From NCBI RefSeq assembly GCF_030852425.1, contig NZ_NSDM01000009.1, positions 186,001-250,000 of the forward strand: DNA of 64,000 nt. Direction: 5' to 3'. The notes beneath the pieces are model-generated. The model ran no database searches. It was not told the origin of the DNA and saw only the letters and a program-made list of their open reading frames with translations. Source of the stretch: Saccharothrix longispora. Lineage in GTDB: Bacteria > Actinomycetota > Actinomycetes > Mycobacteriales > Pseudonocardiaceae. Below are positions 46,453 through 55,981 of the stretch, one piece after another. The first letter of the stretch is position 1, and each line of letters begins with the position of its first letter. Made by a program: the position numbers and the translations under genes.

Positions 46453-46481
46453 ACCGTAAGCGCTCTTTTTCGACGTGTCAA
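46453..46481 (-). promoter_or_regulatory. Promoter of the pectate lyase operon
   Basis: On the minus strand: TTGACA (46481-46476), 17-bp spacer, TACGGT (46458-46453), about 50 nt before the start codon. Confidence 0.7.
46454..46467. promoter_or_regulatory. Candidate LacI-family operator over the lyase -10 box
   Basis: CCGTAAGCGCTCTT keeps GTAA-N-CG-N-T of the site TGTAACCGCTTACA found upstream of the lacI gene. It overlaps the -10 hexamer, the expected place for repression. Confidence 0.4.
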
Positions 46482-46495
46482 CGGTTCGCCGGAGT

Positions 46496-46529
46496 TCACG
46501 TATGTGAGCTGGCGAATTCACATACGTGA
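46496..46529. promoter_or_regulatory. Paired TCAC-N4-GTGA operators upstream of the lyase promoter
   Basis: TCACGTATGTGA (46496-46507) and TCACATACGTGA (46518-46529) are exact reverse complements of each other and start 22 bp apart, two helical turns. They lie 15-48 bp upstream of the -35 box, as expected for an activator. Each is itself close to a palindrome. Confidence 0.6.
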
Positions 46530-46589
46530 GCTTGTTCGACGAATTCGATTCATGCCGGCGGGTCGTCGGGGCGGCCTTCGGCGGCGACC

Positions 46590-47624
46590 TCAGCGGCTGG
46601 AGGAGCGCACCACGAGCCTCGTCGGCAGGAACGCGGGCGGCGGCGTCGCGCCGTCGTGGACCATGGTCAGCACCGCGTGCGCGGCGGCCACCCCGATGCC
46701 CGCCTTGTCCTGGGCGAGGGTGGTCAGCGGCGGGTCGACCAGCGCGGCCAGCTCGATGTCGTCGAACCCGACCACCGCCACGTCGTCGGGCACGCGCAGC
46801 CCGGCGTGGCGGGCGGCCAGCAGGGCGCCCACGGCCATCTCGTCGCTCGCGCAGAACACCGCCGTCGGCGGCTCGGGCAGGGCGATCAGCGACCGCATCG
46901 CCGCCTGGCCGCTGGGCCGGTAGAAGTCGCCCTCCGCCACGTGGGCGTCCGGCACCTCCAGACCCGCCTCGGCCATCGCGGCGCGGAACCCCGCCAACCG
47001 GTCGGCGGCCGGCCGGTTGGCGCGCGGCCCGGTGATGGTGGCGATCCGGCGGTGCCCGGCGGCGACCAGGTGCCGCACGGCCAGGTGCGCGCCCCCGACG
47101 TTGTCGGAGGTGACGAAGGTGGCGCGCGGCCCCTCGACGGCCACGTCGACCGCGACGCACGGCAGGCCGGACTGGGCGAACGCGGCGAACGCGGGCGCGT
47201 CGGACCCGCTGTCGATGAGCACCAGCCCGCCCAGGCTGTGCCGCCGGGTCATGTTCACGTAGGCGACGGGGTCGGCCAGCGACGCCCCGACCGCGCGCAG
47301 CGCCGCCGACCCGCTGGTGGCGAGCATCAGCAGGTGGTAGCCGTGCGCGCTCAGCGCGGACTTCAGGCCGATCAGCAACTCCTGGAGGTACGGGTGCCGC
47401 CAGCCGGGCCGCCGGTGGTCGGTGTCCCACACCAGGCCGATCAGCCCGGACTTCTTGGTGGCCAGCGCGCGGGCCGACTCGTTGGGGCGGTAGTCCAGCT
47501 CGCGGGCCACCCGCTCGACCACTTCGCGCTTTTCCTTGCTGACCGTGAGGGGCTGGTTGAAAACGCGTGAAACGGTTGCCACGGACACCCCGCACAGCTG
47601 CGCGATCTCCCGGATCGTCGTCAT
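46590..47624 (-). CDS. LacI-family transcriptional regulator of sugar use
   Basis: 344 aa. The helix-turn-helix is TIREIAQLCGVSVATVSRVFNQPLTVSKEKREVVERVARELDYRPNESARAL; the recognition helix with VATVSRV is the type that binds TGTAANCGNTTACA-like sites, as CcpA does. Ligand-binding motifs follow (RPAADRLAGFRAAMAEAGL, AVFCASDEMAVGALLA, VAVVGFDDIELAALVDPPLTTLAQ). ATG 47624 has GGGAG upstream. It lies between the pectate lyase operon and the divergent ABC importer operon and has such a site in its own leader. It should repress both and respond to an oligosaccharide. Confidence 0.92.
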   Translation of the reverse strand: MTTIREIAQLCGVSVATVSRVFNQPLTVSKEKREVVERVARELDYRPNESARALATKKSGLIGLVWDTDHRRPGWRHPYLQELLIGLKSALSAHGYHLLMLATSGSAALRAVGASLADPVAYVNMTRRHSLGGLVLIDSGSDAPAFAAFAQSGLPCVAVDVAVEGPRATFVTSDNVGGAHLAVRHLVAAGHRRIATITGPRANRPAADRLAGFRAAMAEAGLEVPDAHVAEGDFYRPSGQAAMRSLIALPEPPTAVFCASDEMAVGALLAARHAGLRVPDDVAVVGFDDIELAALVDPPLTTLAQDKAGIGVAAAHAVLTMVHDGATPPPAFLPTRLVVRSSSR

Positions 47625-47639
47625 CTCCCGGCCTTTCTT

Positions 47640-47653
47640 TGTAACCGCTTACA
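47640..47653. promoter_or_regulatory. LacI-family operator between lacI and the sugar ABC operon
   Basis: TGTAACCGCTTACA matches TGTAANCGNTTACA, 15 bp before the lacI start codon. A weaker relative (GTTACCGCTT) lies near 47730-47740, closer to the ABC operon promoter. Confidence 0.65.
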
Positions 47654-47879
47654 GGACCGCCCGGGGCGGCACCTGACCAGCTTGGACACGGTACCACCTG
47701 CGAAAACGCCGATCGACTGAAACGGTCAGGTTACCGCTTCGTTACTTGACGGTGTGGTGTCCCGGGACTGTCATGTACTGCACACCGACCGGGTGGCGTT
47801 CCCGGTCGAATTCGCCGGAAACCCCCGGATCGACCCTACGCGTGTCCGGCGTGCCCGAAATGGAAAGAGGAGCCTCGAA

Positions 47880-49124
47880 ATGAGACGAGCCGGGACCCTG
47901 GTGGGCGTCGGCCTGCTGGCCGCGACGCTGGTGACGGCCTGCGGCGGTGATGCGAGCGACGGCAAGACCCGGATCACCGTCGGCATGTTCGGCAACTTCG
48001 GTTACCAGCAGCTGTTCGAGGAGTACGAGAAGGCGCACCCGGACGTCGACATCACCGACCGCACCGCCTCCTACTCCGACCACCACAAGAACCTCGCCGC
48101 CCACCTCGCCACCAACAACGGCGCGGCCGACATCGAGGCCATCGACTCCGGCTACATCAACCAGTTCAAGGCCACCCCGGACCGGTTCGTCCAGCTCCCC
48201 GACGACCTCAAGGACCGCTGGCTGGACTGGAAGTGGGAGGCGTCGCTGTCCAAGGACGGCAAGCAGATCGGCTACGGCACCGACATCGGCGGCCTGGCCA
48301 TCTGCTACCGCCGCGACCTGCTGGAGGCCGCCGGCCTGCCCGCCGAGCGCGAAGCCGTCTCGGCGATGTGGCCGGACTGGGAGTCGTTCATGGCCAAGGG
48401 GCGCGAGTTCCAGGCCCGGGCGCCTCAGGGCACCAAGTGGTTCGACGGCGGCCCGTCGCTGCTCAACGCCATCGTCGGCCAGGCGCCGACCGGCTACTAC
48501 GACAAGGACGACAAGATCGTCGTCGGCGAGAACGCCGACATCCGCAAGGGCTGGGACCTCGTCGCGCAGGGCGTCGCCGACGGCCTGTCCGCGGGCCTGC
48601 TCTACAGCACGCCGCAGTGGAACACCGGCTTCAAGCAGAGCCAGTTCGCCACCGTGATCTGCCCCGCCTGGCAGATGGCCAAGATCAAGGACCAGGCGCC
48701 GGACACCGCCGGCAAGTGGGACCTGGCCGCCGTGCCCGGCGGCGGCGGCAACTGGGGCGGCTCCTACCTGACCGTCCCCAAGCAGGGCAAGAACACCGAC
48801 AAGGCCCTCGCCCTGGCCGAGTGGCTCACCGCGCCCGAGCAGCAGGCCAAGGTGTTCGCCAGCAACAACCTGCTGCCCTCGACGAACAAGGCGCTCAGCG
48901 AGCAGTCCGTCGGCCAGTACACCGACCCGTTCTTCAACAACGCCCCCGTCGGCGCCGTCTTCACCGCCGCCGCGCGCGCCCTCAAGCCCCAGTACCAGGG
49001 CCCCAAGGCCGGTGACGTGCAGACCGAGCTCGGCAACGCCATGCAGCGCGTCGAGCAGGGCAAGCAGAGCGCCGCGGAGTCGTGGGAGCAGTTCGTCGGC
49101 GACGCGAAGAAGCTCGAAGGCTGA
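47880..49124 (+). CDS. ABC sugar-binding lipoprotein (CebE-like)
   Basis: 414 aa. The lipobox is LVTACGG. The mature part follows the family 1 extracellular sugar-binding pattern (TVGMFGNFGYQQLFEEYEKAHPDVDI; WEASLSKDGKQIGYGTDIGGLAICYRRDLLEAAGLP; WDLAAVPGGGGNWGGSYLTVP). This layout, with the GTDIG and NWGGS blocks, resembles CebE cellobiose/cellotriose-binding proteins. ATG 47880 has AGAGGAG upstream. It starts a four-gene operon with two permeases and a GH1 beta-glucosidase; no ATPase is encoded, as usual where MsiK is shared. Substrate by analogy is a beta-linked oligosaccharide. Confidence 0.9.
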   Translation: MRRAGTLVGVGLLAATLVTACGGDASDGKTRITVGMFGNFGYQQLFEEYEKAHPDVDITDRTASYSDHHKNLAAHLATNNGAADIEAIDSGYINQFKATPDRFVQLPDDLKDRWLDWKWEASLSKDGKQIGYGTDIGGLAICYRRDLLEAAGLPAEREAVSAMWPDWESFMAKGREFQARAPQGTKWFDGGPSLLNAIVGQAPTGYYDKDDKIVVGENADIRKGWDLVAQGVADGLSAGLLYSTPQWNTGFKQSQFATVICPAWQMAKIKDQAPDTAGKWDLAAVPGGGGNWGGSYLTVPKQGKNTDKALALAEWLTAPEQQAKVFASNNLLPSTNKALSEQSVGQYTDPFFNNAPVGAVFTAAARALKPQYQGPKAGDVQTELGNAMQRVEQGKQSAAESWEQFVGDAKKLEG

Positions 49125-50047
49125 TGACCGGCCTGAACTGGCGCGAACGCCGCCACCGCTGGGACACCCGGTACGCGCCGTACGCCTACATCGCGCCGTA
49201 CTTCCTGCTGTTCTCGGTGTTCGGCCTGTTCCCGCTGCTCTACACCGCGTGGGTGTCGATGCAGGACCGCAACCTGCTCGACGGCGACGCGGCGACGTTC
49301 ATCGGCCTGGACAACTACGTCCAGCTGCTGACCGCGGACCCGTACTTCTGGAACGCGATGGGCAACACGCTCAGCCTGTGGCTGCTCACCACCGTTCCGC
49401 AGATCCTGTTCGCGCTCGGCATCGCGCAGCTGCTCAACCGGCGGCTGCGCGGCCGGACGTTCTTCCGGATGGGCGTGCTGCTGCCGAACATCACCTCGGT
49501 GGCGGCGGTGACGATCATCTTCGCCCAGCTGTTCGGCCGCGACTTCGGGCTGGTCAACTGGGGCCTGGAGCTGTTCGGCGCGGGCCGGGTCGACTGGCAG
49601 GCGGGCACCGGCTCCTCGCACACCGCCATCGCGGCGATGGTGGTGTGGCGCTGGACCGGCTACCACGCGCTGATCTTCCTGGCGTCCATGCAGGCCATCC
49701 CGTCGACGGTGTACGAGGCGGCCCGGCTGGACGGCGCGAACGCGTGGCAGCAGTTCTGGCGCATCACCGTGCCCATGCTCCGCCCGCAGATCATCTTCTC
49801 CACGGTGATCGCCACCGCGGGCAACATGCGGCTGCTGGCCGAACCCCTGCTGTTCAACCCGGGCGCCGCCGCGGCGACCGGCGGGTCGGACCGGCAGTTC
49901 CAGACCGCCGCGCTCTACCTCTACGAGCAGGGCTTCGCGAAGTTCGACTTCGGCTACGCCTCGGCGATCGCCTGGCTGCTGCTGATCGCCACGATCGCCA
50001 TCACGGGCCTGAGCTACCTGGCCGCGCGCCGCATCCGCACCGACTGA
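49124..50047 (+). CDS. ABC sugar permease 1 (CebF-like)
   Basis: 307 aa, six transmembrane segments. The ATPase-contacting EAA loop is EAARLDGANAWQQFWRITVPMLRPQI, complete. The N-terminus APYAYIAPYFLLFSVFGLFPLLYTAWVS is typical of MalF-type subunits. ATG 49124 overlaps the lipoprotein stop (ATGA). Confidence 0.92.
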   Translation: MTGLNWRERRHRWDTRYAPYAYIAPYFLLFSVFGLFPLLYTAWVSMQDRNLLDGDAATFIGLDNYVQLLTADPYFWNAMGNTLSLWLLTTVPQILFALGIAQLLNRRLRGRTFFRMGVLLPNITSVAAVTIIFAQLFGRDFGLVNWGLELFGAGRVDWQAGTGSSHTAIAAMVVWRWTGYHALIFLASMQAIPSTVYEAARLDGANAWQQFWRITVPMLRPQIIFSTVIATAGNMRLLAEPLLFNPGAAAATGGSDRQFQTAALYLYEQGFAKFDFGYASAIAWLLLIATIAITGLSYLAARRIRTD

Positions 50048-50057
50048 AAGGCGACCC

Positions 50058-50935
50058 ATGACCAGCCTGCTCGACCGGCCGGCCCCGGTCGCACCGCCGC
50101 CGGCCAGGCGCAAGCGCGCGGTGCGGCTGCCCGGGCCGTGGACCTACGCGGCACTGATCGCGGTGCTCGCCGGGTCCGCGTTCCCGGTGTACTGGTCGCT
50201 CGTGGTGTCCTCGCAGACACCCGACAAGGTGGACAGCGTGCCGCCGGTGCTGGTGCCCGGCGGCAACCTGGCCGCGAACATCGCCCGAGTGTTCGACCAG
50301 TCCGACTTCGCCCTGGCGCTGTGGAACTCCATCGTGGTGTCCGGGACCATCACGCTGTCCGTGGTGTTCTTCTCCACGCTCGCCGGCTTCGCCTTCGCCA
50401 AGCTCCGCTTCCGCGGCCGCTCGGCGCTGATGCTGCTGGTGGTCGCCACCCAGGCGGTCCCGACCGAACTCGGCGTCATCCCGCTCTACATGATGATGAG
50501 CGACTTCGGCTGGGCGGGGGAGATCCACGCGGTCATCGTGCCCGGCCTGGTCACCGCGTTCGGCGTGTTCTTCATGCGCCAGTACTTCGAACGGGCCGTG
50601 CCCGACGAGCTGCTCGAAGCCGGCCGGATGGACGGGTGCAGCTCGATCCGCCTGTACTGGCACGTCGTGCTGCCCGCCGCCCGCCCGGCCGCCGCCGTCC
50701 TCGGCCTGTTCACGTTCATGCAGGCGTGGAACGACTTCTTCTGGCCGCTGGTGGTGCTCACCCCGGAGAACCCCACCGTGCAGACCGCGCTGTCCACCCT
50801 GGCCAGCGGCTACACCACCGACTACACACTCGTGCTCACCGCGGCGACGATCGGCACCCTGCCGGTGCTCGCGGTGTTCCTCCTGTTCGGCCGGCAGATC
50901 GTCGGCGGGATCATGCAAGGAGCGCTGAAAGGCTG

Positions 50936-50936
<1 letters not shown>
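50058..50936 (+). CDS. ABC sugar permease 2 (CebG-like)
   Basis: 292 aa, six transmembrane segments of the MalG type. The EAA loop is LLEAGRMDGCSSIRLYWHVVLPAARPAAAVL. It starts 10 bp after permease 1 and its stop overlaps the beta-glucosidase start, so importer and hydrolase are coupled. Confidence 0.92.
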
Positions 50937-52309
<1,373 letters not shown>

Positions 52310-52316
52310 TCCGCGA

Positions 52317-52353
52317 GCCACCGCCGTGCGGGGCCGACCCGTGCGGCGGTGGC
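52317..52353. terminator. Terminator between bgl and the convergent DUF3152 gene
   Basis: GCCACCGCCG (52317-52326) pairs with CGGCGGTGGC (52344-52353) around a 17-base loop, 7 bp after the beta-glucosidase stop. Confidence 0.65.
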
Positions 52354-52378
52354 GTCCGACCCGTTCCCGCCCACCCGC

Positions 52379-53170
52379 TCACGGCCACGGGTTCGCCGTG
52401 CACGCCTTCCCGTCCGGGACGACGTGCACCCCCTGGTCGGTGCCGTTCACGATCTCCGCCAGCTCGTCGTTCGCCGTGCTCAGCGTCTGCTGCATCATCA
52501 GCGGCGCCGGGCCGCCGTCCACCGGGCACACCTCGTGCCCGCGCCCCAGGAAGTGCCCGACCTCGTGGTTGACCGCGTAGAAGCGGTAGCCGCGCAGGTC
52601 GCGTCCGAACGCGTGCGCGCCCCGGAACCAGCGCGCCGCGCTCACGTACACCACCGACCCGGTCCGGCACGACGTGTCGTAGGGCAGCTCGAACCCGCAC
52701 CGGGCACGTGCCGTGCCCTGCGACGCCAACCGGATGCGCAGCGCCGGCTCGCCGTGGTCGACCCGCCGGAACGCGTAGCCGTGCGCCCGCCACCCGCGGG
52801 GGTGCAGCAGCGCCAGGTCGACCACGGCGGCGAACGAGTCGTCGCCCTGCGGCAGCCGCACCCCGTCCTCGACCTCCACCGAGTACGCGACACCGCTCGC
52901 CGGACCCGGCGGACCCGGCGAACCCGGCACGACGCGGAACGTGTCCGCGCCCTGCTGCGGGAACGGCGGTCCGCCCGGCAGGTCGGCGTCGGTGGTGCGC
53001 AGCGAGTCGATCCGGGCGCTCGGCGCCGGCCGGGTCGGCTTGGGCACCACGCCGCCGCGCGGCCACTCGACCGTGGTGGCCCGCGACGCCGCACCGGCGT
53101 CCAGGACCACCACCGTCGCGGCGGCCAGGCACAGCCCGGTCAGGTAGGGGAGCAGCGGCCACGGCCTCAT
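52379..53170 (-). CDS. DUF3152 metzincin-like exported protein
   Basis: 263 aa with one N-terminal membrane segment (LLPYLTGLCLAAATVVVL), a proline-rich linker, and a C-terminal domain typical of DUF3152: SVEVEDGVRLPQGDDSFAAVVDLALLHPRGW and the extended zinc motif VNHEVGHFLGRGHEVCP (HExxHxxGxxH). It should be an extracellular, membrane-tethered metalloprotease-like protein. ATG 53170 overlaps the stop of the upstream glycosidase-like gene by 4 bp. Confidence 0.88.
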   Translation of the reverse strand: MRPWPLLPYLTGLCLAAATVVVLDAGAASRATTVEWPRGGVVPKPTRPAPSARIDSLRTTDADLPGGPPFPQQGADTFRVVPGSPGPPGPASGVAYSVEVEDGVRLPQGDDSFAAVVDLALLHPRGWRAHGYAFRRVDHGEPALRIRLASQGTARARCGFELPYDTSCRTGSVVYVSAARWFRGAHAFGRDLRGYRFYAVNHEVGHFLGRGHEVCPVDGGPAPLMMQQTLSTANDELAEIVNGTDQGVHVVPDGKACTANPWP

Positions 53171-54744
53171 GCGGGCGTCAACCCCGCCGCGTCGTACCGG
53201 CACGCCGCGTTCCACAGCAGGAACGACGGCACGCCCGCGTCCCGCGACGCCACCACCTGCGCCTGCACCTCGCCCGGCCCGTAGTGGTGGCCCATCGAGA
53301 ACGCCTGCAACCAGGGGATCACCGCCGCCCCCGTGCCCTCGGTGAGCCGCACGAAGTCCGCGACGGACGCCTTCACGATCTCGTACGGCTGCGCGTCCGG
53401 GTTGCCCACCCCGTACTCGCCGGGACCCCAGTGCGACGGGTAGACCATCGGCGCCACGTAGTCGACGTGCTTCGAGAGCACCGGGATGTCCTGCGCGATG
53501 TCGGTGCCGCTGTGCGCGGCGATGCCGAACACCGACGCCCCCAGGTAGGCCCCCAGCGGGCGCAGCACCTCGCGGTTGTCCCGCAGGAAGTCCGCTATCG
53601 ACTGCTCGGGCGTGGTGGTCAGGCCCGGGAACACCATCTGGCCCAGCGGGCCGTCCGGCCGCCGCACGTAGTCGTAGAGCACGTCGTCGAAGCCCAGCTC
53701 GGCGGCCTCCTTCGCGATCGCGGTGTTGTAGTCGCGCACCTCGGGGTCGGCGAAGTTCGTGAACGCGTACTCGCCGTAGTGCGCCGACCAGGGCGCGCCC
53801 GCGGTGTTCTGGGCGACGCGGTCCCGCGCCCCGGACTCCCACGACGCCTTGCCGAGCACCGGGTCGCGGAACGCCACCAGCCGGCCGACCACGCGCAGGC
53901 CCAGGCCGTGCAGCTCGTCGAGCACGGCGCGGGCGTCGTAGTAGCTCTTGTTCGCGCCCACCTGCCGGGCCAGCGGGACCTGCGAGTCGTACCCGATCTC
54001 GCCGCTCTCGTCCTTGATGTCGAGCTGCACGGTGTCGATGCGCTTTTCGCGGGCCAGCGCCAGCACCGGTTCGCGCAGGTCGGCCGACGCCCAGGCCAGC
54101 GCGCTCATGTGCACCGCGCGCATGCCCGGGTGCTTCACCGTCACCGGCACCTCCTGGTGCCGCGTGTTGCCCGCCGCGTCGCCCGCCTCGACCCGCACGG
54201 TGGCGGGCACCGCCGCCAGCGACGCCTCGAACCGGCCGTCGCGCACCGGCACCCGCTGGTCGCCGACCTGCACCGTCTCCGCGCCGTCCGCGGCGCCCTT
54301 CACGACCACCGGACCGCGCGGCGACGACGCCTCCACCGAGTCCACGGTCAGCTCCGGCGGCGTGCCGTCCACGGTGAAGGCGTGCTCCACCTCGGCGTCG
54401 GGCATCCACGGCAGCGGGTTCGCCGCGCGCACCGACAGGGTGTGCGCACCCTCGTCCAACTCCAGTCCGGCCAGCGTCATGCGCCCGTCGACCCGCTGCA
54501 CCTCGACCGGCTTCCCGTCCACCTGCACGGTGACACGATCGAGCTTGCCGGGGTCCGCGGTGGTGATGGACACGCGCCCGACACCCGAAGGAGTGACAAC
54601 GGACCCGTCGGCCAGGTCGGCGACCGCGAGACCCACCCCGCGGCCTTGCACGATCGTGGTGACGACCCCCGCGACCAGCAGGAGGACCACCGCGCCCACC
54701 GCCGGTATCAGGACTCGCTTCAGCTTGCGGGGCGTCTCGGGCAT
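53167..54744 (-). CDS. Membrane-anchored putative glycoside hydrolase (DUF4015 type)
   Basis: 525 aa. One N-terminal membrane anchor (VLIPAVGAVVLLLVAGVVTTIV), then two Ig-like beta domains (to residue ~200: FTVDGTPPELTVDSVEA), then a barrel of the DUF4015 putative glycosidase family: VHMSALAWASADLREPVLALAREKRIDTVQLDIKDESGEIGYDS, GLRVVGRLVAFRDPVL, ELGFDDVLYDYVRRPDG and YVAPMVYPSHWGPGEYG. Aspartates in LDIKDE and VLYDYVR are candidate catalytic residues. It acts outside the membrane; the substrate is probably a cell-wall or capsular glycan. Confidence 0.85.
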   Translation of the reverse strand: MPETPRKLKRVLIPAVGAVVLLLVAGVVTTIVQGRGVGLAVADLADGSVVTPSGVGRVSITTADPGKLDRVTVQVDGKPVEVQRVDGRMTLAGLELDEGAHTLSVRAANPLPWMPDAEVEHAFTVDGTPPELTVDSVEASSPRGPVVVKGAADGAETVQVGDQRVPVRDGRFEASLAAVPATVRVEAGDAAGNTRHQEVPVTVKHPGMRAVHMSALAWASADLREPVLALAREKRIDTVQLDIKDESGEIGYDSQVPLARQVGANKSYYDARAVLDELHGLGLRVVGRLVAFRDPVLGKASWESGARDRVAQNTAGAPWSAHYGEYAFTNFADPEVRDYNTAIAKEAAELGFDDVLYDYVRRPDGPLGQMVFPGLTTTPEQSIADFLRDNREVLRPLGAYLGASVFGIAAHSGTDIAQDIPVLSKHVDYVAPMVYPSHWGPGEYGVGNPDAQPYEIVKASVADFVRLTEGTGAAVIPWLQAFSMGHHYGPGEVQAQVVASRDAGVPSFLLWNAACRYDAAGLTPA

Positions 54745-54873
54745 CGGTGCGGCTCCGATCTCGGCACGACTGGGACCACCAGCGACTAACCGGCCCGACG
54801 AAGATCAAACCGAAGGTCATCCGAAGGTGTGTACACCCGATCGCGCCGGTCGGATCGGCGCGACGATCAGGGC

Positions 54874-55905
54874 GTGAACACGTCGTCGAAGAAGGTCGCG
54901 CTCGTCCTCACCGCCGTCCTGTGCGCCGCCTGCGGCCAGGACGCGGACCAGGCGCCCGCGCAGCTCGCACCGCCCGCGCCCGCCACTGCGGCCCAGCCCC
55001 CGACGCCCTCGCCGTCGGCGCCCGACCCGGCCTCGGTGGGCGCCAACGAGCTGGGCCAGGTGCCCGTGCTGATGTACCACCGGCTCACCGACCAGCCCAC
55101 CTCGGTCTACGACCGCACGCCGGCGGCGTTCCGCGCGGAGCTCGAACGGCTGGCCGCCGAGGGCTACGTGTCGGTCACCACCACCGAGTACGCCACCGGC
55201 AGGATCGACATCCCGGCCGGCAAGCACCCCGTCGTGCTGACGTTCGACGACGGCGACCCCACCCAGTTCGCCCTCGGCCCGGACGGGCGGCCCGTGCCCG
55301 GCACCGCCGTGGCCACCCTCCTCGACGTCGCCGCCCGCAACCCCGGCTTCCGCCCCGTGGCGAGCCTCTACGTCAACGCCGCGCCGTTCGGCTCACCCGA
55401 CGGCGGTGGGGTCCTGCCGTGGCTGCGCGACCACGGATTCGAGATCGGCAACCACACCCAAACCCACACCAACCTCGCCGGCGCCGACGACACCGGCGTG
55501 CAGGAGGCCATCGCCCTCGGCCAGCGCGAGATCCAGCGCGCCGTCCCCGACCTCGTCGTGACCAGCCTCGCCCTGCCCTTCGGCGCCGCCCCCGCGAACG
55601 CCGCCCTGGCCGCGCGCGGCGCCTTCGACGGCGCCTCCTACGACCACGCCTGCGTGCTGCTGGTGGGCTCGAACCCGGCCCCGTCCCCGTTCGCCCCCGA
55701 CTTCAACCCCCTGGCCACCCCGCGCATCCGCTCCCAGGACGCCACGGGCCAGGAGGCCGAGTACGGCTCCACCGCCTGGCTGGACAAGCTGGCCGCCACC
55801 CCGACCGCCCGCTACACCTCGGACGGCGACCCGAGCCGCATCTCCCACCCCGCAGCGGCCGGTCCCCCGGCCGACCACCACGCCGCCCGCTCCCACCCCT
55901 ACTGA
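54874..55905 (+). CDS. Polysaccharide deacetylase family lipoprotein
   Basis: 343 aa. The lipobox is LCAACG, followed by a Pro/Ala linker. The NodB domain has LTFDDGDPTQ (catalytic Asp and metal Asp) and IGNHTQTHTN (metal His pair HTxxH). It is expected to remove N-acetyl or O-acetyl groups from an envelope or environmental glycan. GTG 54874 follows GACGAT by 6 nt, suggesting a leaderless mRNA. It is divergent from the DUF4015 gene. Confidence 0.88.
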   Translation: MNTSSKKVALVLTAVLCAACGQDADQAPAQLAPPAPATAAQPPTPSPSAPDPASVGANELGQVPVLMYHRLTDQPTSVYDRTPAAFRAELERLAAEGYVSVTTTEYATGRIDIPAGKHPVVLTFDDGDPTQFALGPDGRPVPGTAVATLLDVAARNPGFRPVASLYVNAAPFGSPDGGGVLPWLRDHGFEIGNHTQTHTNLAGADDTGVQEAIALGQREIQRAVPDLVVTSLALPFGAAPANAALAARGAFDGASYDHACVLLVGSNPAPSPFAPDFNPLATPRIRSQDATGQEAEYGSTAWLDKLAATPTARYTSDGDPSRISHPAAAGPPADHHAARSHPY

Positions 55906-55920
55906 CCGAACCCCCACCCG

Positions 55921-55981
55921 CGAGTCGTACGTCCAGGCCCCGCGAGTCGTACGTCCAGGACCTCCGAGTTCCACGTTCAGG
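55921..55981. repeat. Three 22-bp tandem repeats overlapping a gene end
   Basis: CGAGTCGTACGTCCAGG occurs at 55921-55937 and 55943-55959, and a variant CGAGTTCCACGTTCAGG at 55965-55981, each followed by a 5-bp spacer for an exact 22-bp period. The third copy supplies the stop codon of the minus-strand gene. It lies between convergent genes. Confidence 0.85.

Noticed and set aside
46590..47624. The LacI regulator as CebR
   Set aside because: Its neighbouring site is TGTAACCGCTTACA and its recognition helix is of the VATVSRV type; the CelR/CebR palindrome occurs only upstream of the LPMO, 28 kb away.
55921..55981. A CRISPR array at the tandem repeats
   Set aside because: Spacers are only 5 bp, there are three units, and no cas genes are present.
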